The position numbers were made by a program, and so were the translations under genes. From positions 291,854-355,853 of the forward strand of contig NZ_JAKRWF010000003.1 of assembly GCF_022352215.1 (NCBI RefSeq): DNA of 64,000 bases, written 5' to 3'. The stretch's first letter is position 1, and each line of letters begins with the position of its first letter. Positions 1 to 7,828 of the stretch are shown here, piece after piece. Under the pieces are notes generated by a model. That model was not told where the DNA came from, made no database searches, and saw only the letters and a list, made by a program, of their open reading frames with translations. Source of the DNA: Flavihumibacter cheonanensis. GTDB lineage: Bacteria > Bacteroidota > Bacteroidia > Chitinophagales > Chitinophagaceae.

Positions 1-274
1 TATCCCGCACTTTAAAGAAGTTATCATAGAAACTGTAAGTCTTGCCATCTCCAATTACATGGTACACCGGATTACCATTGAGGTTGGTTAGACGCACTGA
101 GAAGTTAGCTTCTCCGGCACCAATATACATACCAGCCAGTGTATAAAAGACTTTATAGGTAGTGGATTCACCATTTACAAAAGCGATGTTGCGAACACCA
201 CAAAACTCATTGTATGCATCCAGTCTTTTGGAAAACACCAGGCTTACGAATATGAACGCTAAAAATCTTTTCAT
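1..274 (-). CDS. DUF3108-like secreted protein, 3' end cut by window
   Basis: The reading frame starts at an ATG at 274 and is open to the window edge, giving the first 91 residues. It begins with a signal peptide (MKRFLAFIFVSLVFS), followed by NEFCGVRN, a GESTTYKVFYTLAGMYIGAGEA stretch broken by no gaps, and VYHVIGDGKTYSFYDNFFKVRD. The pattern of a tyrosine-rich strand followed by AG-GEA and YHV-G-G-T fits the N-terminus of DUF3108, a family of periplasmic beta-sandwich proteins of unknown role. Its start lies one base after the stop of the flippase-like gene, so the two are probably co-transcribed. The C-terminal half is outside the window, so the family call is moderate. Confidence 0.65.
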   Translation of the reverse strand, partial: MKRFLAFIFVSLVFSKRLDAYNEFCGVRNIAFVNGESTTYKVFYTLAGMYIGAGEANFSVRLTNLNGNPVYHVIGDGKTYSFYDNFFKVRD

Positions 275-275
275 C

Positions 276-1292
276 CTACTTATTTTCTTTGACCGGACCG
301 GAACCTACGAGTTTAATCCGGATGATCAGTAAACTACCAACAATAGCCGGGCCAATAAGGTTGATCAGCCAGATTCCCAGCGCTGCTGCAATGATTCCCA
401 ACTGGTTGGCACTGATCATTCCGAACAACTCCAATGCCAGCTTTCCACGGATCCCAATATCTGCCAATGCAATAGTAGGAATAATCGCCATGATCAAAAA
501 CTGGAGGCTGATCAGCCAGGCAGCTACTCCAATTGCATCCGTCACGTTAAAACTTTGCAGTAGTAAGATATATTGAATAACAAATACCCCGTACCTCAAC
601 ACTGACCACCCAAGCACTCTTAACAAAATTGTAACCGGTAAATGATCCACCACCTGCAAAACCGGAAGGATTTTACCTGCTCCCGGAATCTTTTCAGCAG
701 CTCTTACCACCCAGCTGATGCGAAAATACAGCAGGATAGCTGCACCACTGATAAAACTCAGCAACCAACCCAGTGCCGGTACCCAAATTTCCTGCAGGTT
801 CCAATGCGAAGGCAGGTCCACAGATTGATAATTGGCGTACCAAATCCATAGTGAGATGGTACCAATTACTAATGTTACCAAAACCTGGCTGAAACTTCCG
901 ATCAGGGTTAAGGAAACCGATGCCAGTCTTTTACCCTCCGGCAGATAGAGCACCCGCCCACCATATTCACCAATCCGGTTGGGTGTATTCACTGCAAATG
1001 CGAGTCCGGCTAGTGTTGCCTTAAACGCCTTTACCATGGATATACGATGAAGGGGCAATAAGAGTTCTCTCCATTTCAATGCTTCCAGTCCCCAGTTAGC
1101 CAACATCAGCACAACCACCGCAATTAGTTTCCAGGCATGTTCGGTTCTCAGGGTCTCCTGCATTTGTTGCCAGGTAGTAGCCAAATCAGGCTGGAGACTC
1201 AGTTGCCGATAGATCGACCAGCTCAACCAAATGAATATCAGGGGTCCCAACCAGTAGTTGAGAAAGATTTTGATATTTTTGCTGGATACCAT
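276..1292 (-). CDS. Lysylphosphatidylglycerol synthase TM-region (YbhN/UPF0104-like) membrane protein
   Basis: A 338-residue polytopic membrane protein with about eight hydrophobic segments. The segments NTPNRIGEYGGRVLYLP and PTIALADIGIRGKLALELFG are typical of the flippase-like domain family (LPG_synthase_TM), in which related proteins move or modify lipids in the inner membrane. The frame is open upstream to 1364, but I chose the ATG at 1292. The longer form would run into the divergent ruvC gene and add a non-membrane leader. A possible -7 box (TATTTTTA) lies at 1299-1306. The substrate is unknown. The gene is followed after one base by the DUF3108-like gene. Confidence 0.8.
   Translation of the reverse strand: MVSSKNIKIFLNYWLGPLIFIWLSWSIYRQLSLQPDLATTWQQMQETLRTEHAWKLIAVVVLMLANWGLEALKWRELLLPLHRISMVKAFKATLAGLAFAVNTPNRIGEYGGRVLYLPEGKRLASVSLTLIGSFSQVLVTLVIGTISLWIWYANYQSVDLPSHWNLQEIWVPALGWLLSFISGAAILLYFRISWVVRAAEKIPGAGKILPVLQVVDHLPVTILLRVLGWSVLRYGVFVIQYILLLQSFNVTDAIGVAAWLISLQFLIMAIIPTIALADIGIRGKLALELFGMISANQLGIIAAALGIWLINLIGPAIVGSLLIIRIKLVGSGPVKENK
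1274..1281 (+). promoter_or_regulatory. -7 box (TATTTTTG) of ruvC
   Basis: Matches the bacteroidete sigma-A consensus TAnnTTTG exactly, about 33 bp upstream of the TTG start at 1315. It lies inside the first codons of the divergent membrane-protein gene. It argues against the longer ruvC frame that begins at 1258, because that start would be upstream of the promoter. Confidence 0.55.
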
Positions 1293-1314
1293 CCGGGTTA
1301 AAAATAAGCGCTCG

Positions 1315-1884
1315 TTGAAAAAAAACGCACAAATAATTCTGGGTATTGATCCAGGCACCATCATAATGGGCTATGGATTGATAGCAGTGAACGGTCAAAA
1401 GCTCCAACTATTGCACATGGATGTGCTAAAATTGAATGCTAAAAAAGACCAGCATATCCGGCTGGAGCTGATCCATCGCCGGGTGGCCGAATTAATCCAG
1501 GAATACCAACCTACCAGTTTTGCGATCGAAGCACCCTTCTTTGGCAAAAACGTACAAAGTATGCTCAAGCTGGGAAGAGCACAGGGCGTAGCAATTGCCG
1601 CCGCCATTCAAGCTGGTCTCGAAGTATGTGAGTACTCGCCCAAAAAAGTTAAGCAGTCCATCACCGGGAATGGTAATGCTGATAAACACCAGGTCTGGTC
1701 CATGTTACAGCGCATACTCACGATAGAAGAGAAACCTGAATTCCTGGATGCCTCGGATGCCCTCGCAGTAGCAATCTGTCATCACTACCAGACAACCTCT
1801 CCCATTCCCGGAGCCGCCTCCAAACTAAAAGGCTGGGAAGATTTCCTTAAGAAAAACGAGCACCGGATCAGGAAACCGGTCTGA
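1315..1884 (+). CDS. ruvC: Crossover junction endodeoxyribonuclease RuvC
   Basis: RuvC resolves Holliday junctions together with RuvAB during homologous recombination. The N-terminal GIDPG carries the first catalytic Asp, FAIEAPFF carries the catalytic Glu, and DASDALAVAICHH carries the C-terminal acidic pair of the RNase-H-like fold, in the normal order. Length is about 189 residues, usual for the family (about 170-190). The start is most likely the TTG at 1315, which gives LKKNAQIILGIDPG. A second TTG at 1258 is in frame but lies upstream of the -7 box. The 3' end overlaps the convergent HIT gene by 17 bp. Confidence 0.93.
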   Translation: MKKNAQIILGIDPGTIIMGYGLIAVNGQKLQLLHMDVLKLNAKKDQHIRLELIHRRVAELIQEYQPTSFAIEAPFFGKNVQSMLKLGRAQGVAIAAAIQAGLEVCEYSPKKVKQSITGNGNADKHQVWSMLQRILTIEEKPEFLDASDALAVAICHHYQTTSPIPGAASKLKGWEDFLKKNEHRIRKPV

Positions 1885-2287
1885 ATACTTCAGGATTTTC
1901 CAGGTATGCCAGGATTTTTTCCTGTGCGGTTTTTAATTCCTCCGGACTCAGTTTCAATTTAGGTCGGGTGAAATTCAGGTCGTCAGCAGATTGAAGGGGC
2001 ACGAGGTGCAGGTGTGCATGCGGCACTTCCAGTCCAATTACTGCAGAACCTACCCGCTGACAGGGGAATGCCTGTTCAATAGCACGTGCGATAGGTTTTG
2101 CAAAAACCAGTATTTCCGCCAGGTAGGCATCCGGCACATCATAGAATTTATCTACTTCCATTTTGGGCACAACCAGCACATGGCCGTGTGTCATGGGGAA
2201 TACATCCAGAAAGGCGTAGAATTTGTCATTTTCGGCGATCTTGTAAGAAGGAATTTCGCCGTTGATCAACTTGGTGAATATGGTCAT
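1868..2287 (-). CDS. HIT family protein (histidine-triad nucleotide hydrolase)
   Basis: A 139-residue HIT-domain protein. FYAFLDVFPMTHGHVLVVPK is the family's N-terminal signature and VPHAHLHLVPL is the histidine triad (His-x-His-x-His), whose middle His is the catalytic nucleophile in HINT-type phosphoramidases. Such cytoplasmic enzymes cleave nucleoside phosphoramidates or AMP-lysine. The physiological substrate cannot be read from sequence. The start ATG overlaps the stop of the upstream secreted-protein gene by 4 bp, so translation is probably coupled. The 3' end overlaps ruvC on the other strand. Confidence 0.9.
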   Translation of the reverse strand: MTIFTKLINGEIPSYKIAENDKFYAFLDVFPMTHGHVLVVPKMEVDKFYDVPDAYLAEILVFAKPIARAIEQAFPCQRVGSAVIGLEVPHAHLHLVPLQSADDLNFTRPKLKLSPEELKTAQEKILAYLENPEVFRPVS

Positions 2288-2991
2288 CTTGAGGTGATTG
2301 TTTGCAAATCTGCCCCCAATGACATCGTAATTTTTATATCCCGGGTTTCCCAGGTATCAAAAAATGGCTGCCAGCGACCCATGTTGTAAAACATTCCAAA
2401 AACTTCATTCTCAAGATTCTCTGTCCAGAGTTCATCCCTTGACGGACATTCCACATGGGTCACTTTGCCAGATGCATTGATGGTGACCACAAAGGTATGA
2501 TTCCAGTTGGGAATGGCATTCGCTTTATAATAAGCAGCGCTGAAATAATCGATCAGGTTTTGAGTGGCGAACATGTACACCGGCTCGATCTTCACTGCAT
2601 ACCAGCGCTTGAGTTCAGCCAATTCTGCTGAACCAAAATCTGCGGGTATATGATCCAGTTCGATCCGGAAGCGGTCATCATTTTGCACAAAGGCTCCGCT
2701 AATTTTTTCACCCTTATAGTAATAGATAAAATGCTCAAGGCTATCGGTGGGGGTTAAGCGAACCAGTACTGTATCTCCTTCATTGAAGAATACCCGAGGT
2801 CCTACCACTTTATCATTCTGAAACTGGCACTGCATAAGTGCATTGCCTTTTTTGTCAAAGAATAGCCAGTCGCCCTGCTTGCGGCCTTTTTTATCAATGG
2901 CATTCAGCTGTAAGCCATTCCATTTAATGGTCTTTTGAGCCTGCATGGCCAAAGGGAAAAACAGCAGCATGAAAAGGAGTCGCCAAATCAT
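2284..2991 (-). CDS. Secreted protein of unknown function, MORN-like N-terminus
   Basis: A 235-residue protein with a signal peptide ending near MQAQ. Residues 25-70 (NAIDKKGRKQGDWLFFDKKG, then MQCQFQNDKVVGPRVFF) resemble the G-x-W-x-x-F-D repeats of MORN-like proteins. The C-terminal segment (NWNHTFVVTINASGKVTHVEC, then MGRWQPFF) resembles a TonB C-terminal-like fold, in which a G-x-W-x-P motif is common. It is the first gene of a two-gene unit with the HIT gene (4-bp overlap). A perfect -7 box ends only four bases before the ATG, so the mRNA may be leaderless. Five 11-bp direct repeats lie just upstream. I do not recognise a specific function. Confidence 0.75.
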   Translation of the reverse strand: MIWRLLFMLLFFPLAMQAQKTIKWNGLQLNAIDKKGRKQGDWLFFDKKGNALMQCQFQNDKVVGPRVFFNEGDTVLVRLTPTDSLEHFIYYYKGEKISGAFVQNDDRFRIELDHIPADFGSAELAELKRWYAVKIEPVYMFATQNLIDYFSAAYYKANAIPNWNHTFVVTINASGKVTHVECPSRDELWTENLENEVFGMFYNMGRWQPFFDTWETRDIKITMSLGADLQTITSR

Positions 2992-2995
2992 GGCG

Positions 2996-3003
2996 CAAAA
3001 CTA
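2996..3003 (-). promoter_or_regulatory. -7 box (TAGTTTTG), near-leaderless promoter
   Basis: Exact TAnnTTTG match on the minus strand, followed by GCGCC and then the ATG at 2991. Only four bases separate the box from the start codon, so transcription would start at or next to the ATG. Exactly 10 bp upstream begins the array of 11-bp repeats at 3014-3068. Confidence 0.6.
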
Positions 3004-3013
3004 TCAGGCCTGT

Positions 3014-3068
3014 GTTACCAAAATGTATCCCCAATGTTACCGGAAGGTTACCGAATTGTTACCAGCCG
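3014..3068 (-). promoter_or_regulatory. Five 11-bp direct repeats, candidate Pho-box-like operator
   Basis: Five units in perfect 11-bp phase. On the + strand their six-base cores are GTTACC (3014), GTATCC (3025), GTTACC (3036), GTTACC (3047) and GTTACC (3058); four units carry an A/T-rich tail close to AAT. The array begins 10 bp upstream of the -7 box at 2996-3003 and runs into the last codon of the rhamnosidase gene, whose TAA stop is part of the fifth unit. One unit per helical turn is how OmpR/PhoB-family regulators bind in tandem. The regulator is inferred, not shown. Confidence 0.6.
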
Positions 3069-5407
3069 GGCGGGAGGGTATGCAGGATGGTGTGTTTACC
3101 CTGTTTGAGGATGGTTGTTTTCAGGTTTCGGGAAGTTTTAGTTGTAGGCAATTGCAGCTGTACGATGGTGTTAGCAGGCACCTCTACTATTACCTCCAGT
3201 TGATTTCCTTTCTTTTTCCATGTTGTACTAAGCGTGCCATTTTTAGTACCCACTTTCGCCTTCGCCCAGTCTAATCGCCTCGTATCCGGCTGCACAATAA
3301 ACTTTTCTTCCATTCCTCCCTTGTCCATCTTCCTTATCCCTGCTATCCATCGGAAAAAGAACTCTGTTACTGTCCCGAACATCGGGTGATTATGCGAAAA
3401 AGTATTATCACTATACCCCCAATGCTCCCATAAACTGGTAGCGCCATTATCAATCATGTGCATCCAGCCGGGAAAGCCTTCTTTCGTGATGATATCATAG
3501 GCCAGATCTGCCCTGCCATTTTCTCCCAAAACTTCCAGCAGGTATTTCGTACCAAAAATTCCGGTACTGAGATGACCGGATTGGCATATCGTAATATCAT
3601 TTACCAGGTAATTGAATGCTGCAGCTTTTAACTCAGATGGAACCAGGCCAAAATACAATGCATGTGCCTGGGTGGATTGGGTTCCGATTCCTACCTTGCC
3701 GGAATCCTTACTAATATAGGTTTCCACAAACCGCTGTTTGATCTGTTCCGCCAAACCAACATAGTTCATTGCTTCTTCCTCTTTACCCAGGATGAATGCT
3801 AGTCGCGCTAACAAGCTCACATTGTAATAATAAAAGGAAGTAGCACTTACAGAAAGATCTTTAGGTGCAACCGATTCATGGTCGCCAATGGTATTGTGCA
3901 GTTGGTGATCAACAGCTTTGCTGCGCAGGAACTCTACCCATTTTTTTGCATTCGGATATTGATCCAGCAGCAATTCTTTGTTACTGTAATACCGGTACAA
4001 CTGCCACAACAATTCAGGATGTGCAGTACCCCATTCAATGGGTCCGGATCCTTCTCCATAACCTTCATCAGCAATACCAACAAAGGGGGCGGTTTCGGTG
4101 AAGGCTCCATTGGGCCGGGCGGCATCTGCAAAATCAAGAACGGTTTTCGCATAGAAATCCTCCATATCAAACAGGTGGATAAAAGACTCTGCAGTTGCTA
4201 CAATATCTCCTCCATATCCCAGTTTTTCTCTATGCGGACAGTCAGATTGTACACCGATGAGGTTACTAAGGAAAGTACGGCGACAAATCGCCACTAATTC
4301 ATTGATGCGGAGATTAGAACAGGAAAAACTGCCGGTTTCTTTGAGATCCGCATGCAAGACCAAAGCACGAATCGCCGAGGTATCCGGTTCACCGGGATAC
4401 CCCTGGATTTCTGCATACCGGAAACCATGATACGTGAATTTCGGGCGAAACAGATCTTCTCCTCCTGAACATATAAAAACATCTTCCTGGTAAGCAGTAT
4501 CAGGAGCGCCGGGGCCTCCGATACCGGCAGCTTTTATCTGGCCGGTTACACTGGTCATTTTATTGAGGCTTCCATCCGGGTATAAGAGTTCGCCATATTG
4601 CACTTTCAGTTTTGTTCCGGCCGGGAGGCGGGTTTTAAGTTGCAATACTCCGGTTTGATTGGTGCCAAAATCCAGCAGCCATCCGGTTTTAGTGGAGTAT
4701 ATGGCAACAGGAGCCAATGTATCGCCAATAACAACAGACGGACTACGATGTGCCTCCAGTTTACCTGCAGGCGGGTTTGCTATGATTGCCTTTCGCCATT
4801 CTCTAAAGTTGTTGTTTACACGCAGATCAATCCACTCTCCCAGGTAAATACTATTTCTAAGGATTTCACTGTCAGTCACCTGCCAGGATTCATCGGAACT
4901 TACCAGTTGTTTGCTGCCATCTTTAAAAATCAATTCCAGCTGAACAAGGAGTGCAGGCTCCCCAACAGGAAGGGCTTCCTGCAGATTAAATCTTCCGAAT
5001 AACCGAAGAGGCATAGGATTGTACCAGCCATTGCCGACCACAACTTCTAATGAATTGCTTTGTCGGTTAAGCGCTGACGTTAGGTCATAACTGCTGTAAA
5101 ATATCCGGTGTGCATAATCTGATTGGGAAGGCTCCAGTACGCGGTTACCAATTTTTTTTCCGTTCAAACTGGCTTCATAATAGCCCAATGCGCTGATATG
5201 CAGCATAGCAGAACGCAACGGTTTATTCAGCCTGAATTCCTTTTTAAAAACCGGTGCAGGATTTTCCTGGTAGGCTTTCTCATCAGCAAAGAAATGAGTT
5301 TGGGGATCACGTATCCATTTCCCCTTCCAATGAATGGCTGAAGATGATTGAGCTGTACCAGATCCGATAATAAAAAGATGAAACAAACAGACAAGAATCA
5401 ATCGCAT
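3059..5407 (-). CDS. Alpha-L-rhamnosidase, glycoside hydrolase family 78
   Basis: A 782-residue secreted enzyme with a signal peptide (MRLILVCLFHLFIIGSGTAQ). It has an N-terminal beta-sandwich region (KGKWIRDP, SALGYYEASLNGKKIG), a Bac_rhamnosid-type domain (LLDFGTNQTGVLQL), the GH78 hallmark SDCPHREKLGYGGD at the start of the (alpha/alpha)6 catalytic barrel, then NGATSLWEHW and the HNHPMFGTVTEFFF segment near the end of the barrel. These enzymes release terminal L-rhamnose from plant or microbial glycans in the periplasm or outside the cell. No SusC/SusD pair flanks it, so this is not a classical polysaccharide utilisation locus. Confidence 0.92.
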   Translation of the reverse strand: MRLILVCLFHLFIIGSGTAQSSSAIHWKGKWIRDPQTHFFADEKAYQENPAPVFKKEFRLNKPLRSAMLHISALGYYEASLNGKKIGNRVLEPSQSDYAHRIFYSSYDLTSALNRQSNSLEVVVGNGWYNPMPLRLFGRFNLQEALPVGEPALLVQLELIFKDGSKQLVSSDESWQVTDSEILRNSIYLGEWIDLRVNNNFREWRKAIIANPPAGKLEAHRSPSVVIGDTLAPVAIYSTKTGWLLDFGTNQTGVLQLKTRLPAGTKLKVQYGELLYPDGSLNKMTSVTGQIKAAGIGGPGAPDTAYQEDVFICSGGEDLFRPKFTYHGFRYAEIQGYPGEPDTSAIRALVLHADLKETGSFSCSNLRINELVAICRRTFLSNLIGVQSDCPHREKLGYGGDIVATAESFIHLFDMEDFYAKTVLDFADAARPNGAFTETAPFVGIADEGYGEGSGPIEWGTAHPELLWQLYRYYSNKELLLDQYPNAKKWVEFLRSKAVDHQLHNTIGDHESVAPKDLSVSATSFYYYNVSLLARLAFILGKEEEAMNYVGLAEQIKQRFVETYISKDSGKVGIGTQSTQAHALYFGLVPSELKAAAFNYLVNDITICQSGHLSTGIFGTKYLLEVLGENGRADLAYDIITKEGFPGWMHMIDNGATSLWEHWGYSDNTFSHNHPMFGTVTEFFFRWIAGIRKMDKGGMEEKFIVQPDTRRLDWAKAKVGTKNGTLSTTWKKKGNQLEVIVEVPANTIVQLQLPTTKTSRNLKTTILKQGKHTILHTLPPGW

Positions 5408-5444
5408 ACCCGCAGTTTGTCTGAAATTAACAATATAGGGGCAA

Positions 5445-5477
5445 AAAAAACGGTCACCTGAAAGATGACCGTTTTTT
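5445..5477 (-). terminator. Rho-independent terminator after greA
   Basis: AAAAAACGGTCA pairs perfectly with TGACCGTTTTTT across a 9-nt loop, giving a stem with U-runs in both directions. It lies 21 bp after the greA stop on the minus strand and upstream of the rhamnosidase start, so it isolates the two genes. Confidence 0.85.
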
Positions 5478-5497
5478 AAAGTTTGCTGTCAATCTTT

Positions 5498-5971
5498 TTA
5501 AAGCGATATCTGCTCCACTTTGAATTTCAGAATGCCTGCGGGTGCTTTTACCTCGGCCACCTCACCTACCGTTTTGCCAAGCAGTCCCTGTCCGATTGGA
5601 GAGGTTACGGAAATCTTTCCTGCTTTCAGATCTGCTTCTTTTTCAGAAACAATCTGGTAGGTCATGGTTTTCTTCGTATTGAGGTTTGAAACGGTCACTT
5701 TTGTCAAGATGGATACTTTGCTGGTATCAATGGAATCTGCTTCCAGAATCCTGGCAACGGCCAGATCGCTTTCGAGTTTTTTGATCTTGGCTTCCAGGAT
5801 TCCCTGTGCCTCTTTGGCTGCATCGTATTCGGCATTCTCACGCAAATCTCCTTTTTCCCGCGCCTCGGCAATCGCTCTGGAGGCAGCAGGACGTTCCACC
5901 GCTTTCATATGGTGGAGCTCTTCCTTCATTTGTTCAAGGGTCTCTTTTGACACATAAATTACATCTGCCAT
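5498..5971 (-). CDS. greA: Transcription elongation factor GreA
   Basis: A 157-residue protein, normal length for GreA (about 158). It has the N-terminal coiled-coil (EELHHMKAVERPAASRAIAEAREKGDLRENAEYDAAKEAQ, split here by function only), where D and E at the DLRENAEY tip insert into the RNA polymerase secondary channel. A C-terminal FKBP-like domain follows (VTSPIGQGLLGKTVGEVAEVKAP). GreA rescues backtracked polymerase by stimulating transcript cleavage. Unlike its neighbours the gene has a strong Shine-Dalgarno sequence, AAAGGAGG, six bases before the ATG. A clear terminator follows it. Confidence 0.95.
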   Translation of the reverse strand: MADVIYVSKETLEQMKEELHHMKAVERPAASRAIAEAREKGDLRENAEYDAAKEAQGILEAKIKKLESDLAVARILEADSIDTSKVSILTKVTVSNLNTKKTMTYQIVSEKEADLKAGKISVTSPIGQGLLGKTVGEVAEVKAPAGILKFKVEQISL

Positions 5972-5977
5972 AATTAA

Positions 5978-5985
5978 CCTCCTTT
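5978..5985 (-). promoter_or_regulatory. Strong Shine-Dalgarno (AAAGGAGG) of greA
   Basis: The minus strand reads AAAGGAGG, then six bases, then ATG. This is a near-perfect complement to the 16S 3' end. No comparable sequence is seen before the other genes inspected here, as expected in Bacteroidota, where the anti-Shine-Dalgarno is normally occluded in the ribosome. Confidence 0.7.
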
Positions 5986-5995
5986 GGTTAAAAAG

Positions 5996-6039
5996 TAAAA
6001 AAAAAGAACAACGCCTTCAGCGAATAGTGAAAGCGTTGC
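5996..6039 (-). terminator. Terminator after the 2-hydroxyacid dehydrogenase gene
   Basis: On the minus strand CAACGC and GCGTTG (6033-6038 and 6009-6014) form a stem that extends inward with one mismatch. It is followed by a C and a run of about ten T residues. It sits about 30 bp after the dehydrogenase stop and just before the greA leader. Confidence 0.75.
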
Positions 6040-6069
6040 ACTCAGATGGAGCAAATATAGGGATTTTAA

Positions 6070-6993
6070 TTATCCAAACAGCTTTTGTATGATGACCTCT
6101 GCCATCTTCAGATAGGCTTCATGACTGTATCCCGCAATATGCGGAGTAACCAGCACATTGGGTTGAGAGCAGAGCCAGGAAAGGCGCGCCTTCTCCTCTT
6201 CCGTATAGGTGCTGAGCTGTTCATTTTCAAGCACATCGAGCCCGGCAGCAGCAATTTTACCGGTTTCCAGGGCCCGGATCAGCGCAGCAGTATCATGCAC
6301 TTTTCCACGGCTGGTATTCAGAAAAACCGGCTGATTTTCCAGCTTGTTAAAAAACGAATCGTTGGCCAGGTGCCGGGTTTCTTCAGTAAGGGGCACGTGT
6401 AAACTGATCACCTGTGCATAACGTGCGATCTGCTCCAGGCTGGCCTCCTTAATGTAATCTTTAGCAAATCCGAACCTATATTTATCATAGGCCAGAACAG
6501 TTACCCCAAAAGGCTGCAATAACCGGGCGAATGCACCACCGGTGTGACCAAAGCCGATAATCCCTACTATTTTGCCACTCAACTCTGTTCCCCTGTTAGC
6601 ATCCCTTAACCATTTCCCCTGGCGTACTTCTTCGGCACTGGAATGCAGGTTGTTCAGCAGTGATAAGAGCATGCCCAGTTCGTGTTCAGCAACAGCATTT
6701 CGGTTGCCTTCCGGACTGCTTTCACAACGGATACCTTTTTCTTTGGCATAAGCCAGGTCAATGAGTTCCAGTCCGCTGCCTAGGCGCCCGATCCATTTTA
6801 AACGATCTGCTTTTTGCAGCAGGTTGCGATCCACTTTGATCCGGGTAGTAACAATCATGCCGGTATAATCAGCAATGCCCGCAACTACCTGGTCGTAGGT
6901 AATGGCCGGCTGATGATCTACTTCAAATCCGAGTGACTTTAACTTTTCCGGCAACCAGGGATGAACACCCGCCGTGATCAATACCTTATCCAT
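6070..6993 (-). CDS. D-isomer-specific 2-hydroxyacid dehydrogenase (SerA-like)
   Basis: About 307 residues. The NAD-binding Rossmann motif is [13 protein letters not shown]. The catalytic triad of the family can be read as Arg in [14 protein letters not shown], Glu in GLDVLENEQ and His in [10 protein letters not shown]. Short members without an ACT domain include phosphoglycerate dehydrogenases and hydroxypyruvate or lactate reductases, so the substrate is uncertain. The ATG at 6993 gives the natural N-terminus MDKVLITAG; an in-frame ATG at 7002 is also possible. Either start overlaps the end of rsmA, which suggests translational coupling. Confidence 0.88.
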   Translation of the reverse strand: MDKVLITAGVHPWLPEKLKSLGFEVDHQPAITYDQVVAGIADYTGMIVTTRIKVDRNLLQKADRLKWIGRLGSGLELIDLAYAKEKGIRCESSPEGNRNAVAEHELGMLLSLLNNLHSSAEEVRQGKWLRDANRGTELSGKIVGIIGFGHTGGAFARLLQPFGVTVLAYDKYRFGFAKDYIKEASLEQIARYAQVISLHVPLTEETRHLANDSFFNKLENQPVFLNTSRGKVHDTAALIRALETGKIAAAGLDVLENEQLSTYTEEEKARLSWLCSQPNVLVTPHIAGYSHEAYLKMAEVIIQKLFG

Positions 6994-7750
6994 TCTTACC
7001 ATTCATTTTAAAGGTCAGCGCTGCGAAATCAGCTACAGATAACTGTTCTGCCCTTTGTTGAAAGATCTCGTCCGTCAATACTTCAGGAGGGAACAGAGAT
7101 TTAACAGCATTACGCAGGGTCTTACGGCGTTGATTAAACGCAGTTTTCACCAGCAGGAAAAAATCTCTTCGGCTGCGCATTACCGGTACTACTTTTCTTG
7201 GCACCAGTGCAATTACGCCACTCATCACTTTAGGAGGAGGATTAAAACAGCCCGGAGGAACATCAAACAGGTACTGCACCTCATACCAGGCCTGCACCAA
7301 TACACTGATTACGCCATACACTTTGGAACCCGGAGCTGCTGCTACCCGCTGGGCTACTTCCTTCTGGAACATCCCGATCACCCGTTCTACCTGGTGCTCC
7401 CATTCCAATACTTTAAACAGGATTTGAGTGGAAATGTTATAGGGAAAGTTTCCAACCAGGGTAAAAGCTTGTTCAAAGGGGCAATCGATATCCAGGAAAC
7501 TCCGGTGGATCAGCTTGCCTTTTAAAGCCGGATAGGTGGCTTCCAGGAATTGCACTTTTTCGGCATCCAGCTCTACAGCGCGGAAATCAATCCCGGGCAG
7601 TTCCAGCAGGTATTTGGTTAGTGCTCCCCCACCCGGACCTACTTCCAGCAGGCGGTCAAAAGGCTGTTCCTGCAAGGCATCGATGATTTTACGACAGATG
7701 TTTTCATCACGAAGAAAGTGCTGGCCCAGTGATTTTTTAAGCGTGTACAT
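6986..7750 (-). CDS. rsmA: 16S rRNA (adenine1518/1519-N6)-dimethyltransferase
   Basis: RsmA (KsgA) dimethylates two adjacent adenines in helix 45 of 16S r[14 protein letters not shown] is the signature N-terminus, [17 protein letters not shown] is the SAM-binding motif I, and [10 protein letters not shown] is the catalytic N(L/F)PY motif [14 protein letters not shown] and the [10 protein letters not shown] segment mark the C-terminal domain. The frame extends to 7762, but the ATG at 7750 ([12 protein letters not shown]) is preferred: a -7 box ends at 7760, so the earlier start would not leave a transcript leader. About 255 residues, normal for the family. Confidence 0.95.
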   Translation of the reverse strand: MYTLKKSLGQHFLRDENICRKIIDALQEQPFDRLLEVGPGGGALTKYLLELPGIDFRAVELDAEKVQFLEATYPALKGKLIHRSFLDIDCPFEQAFTLVGNFPYNISTQILFKVLEWEHQVERVIGMFQKEVAQRVAAAPGSKVYGVISVLVQAWYEVQYLFDVPPGCFNPPPKVMSGVIALVPRKVVPVMRSRRDFFLLVKTAFNQRRKTLRNAVKSLFPPEVLTDEIFQQRAEQLSVADFAALTFKMNGKNG

Positions 7751-7759
7751 AGAATGGAG

Positions 7760-7767
7760 CAAAAATA
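7760..7767 (-). promoter_or_regulatory. -7 box (TATTTTTG) of rsmA
   Basis: Exact TAnnTTTG on the minus strand, nine bases before the ATG at 7750. It lies in the left arm of the perfect palindrome at 7761-7802. Confidence 0.55.
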
Positions 7768-7802
7768 CAGTATTGGGCGCGGCCGCTGAATACTGTATTT
7801 TT
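7761..7802. promoter_or_regulatory. 14-bp perfect inverted repeat in the rsmA-pdxA divergent promoter
   Basis: AAAAATACAGTATT and AATACTGTATTTTT form a perfect 14-bp inverted repeat around a GC-rich 14-nt centre that itself contains GCGGCCGC. It looks like a terminator but lies between two divergent starts, so termination makes little sense. The left arm carries the rsmA -7 box. The right arm carries a symmetric box-like TATTTTTA on the + strand, 25 bp before pdxA. This suggests a symmetric dual promoter or operator. Confidence 0.6.
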
Positions 7803-7828
7803 ACTGCTTATTCAACGAGATAGAACAT

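Noticed and set aside
1258-1314. Longer ruvC start (TTG at 1258)
   Set aside because: It precedes the -7 box at 1274-1281 and adds residues that RuvC proteins do not have.
7761-7802. Rho-independent terminator between rsmA and pdxA
   Set aside because: The two genes diverge from this point, so no transcript from either would need to end here.
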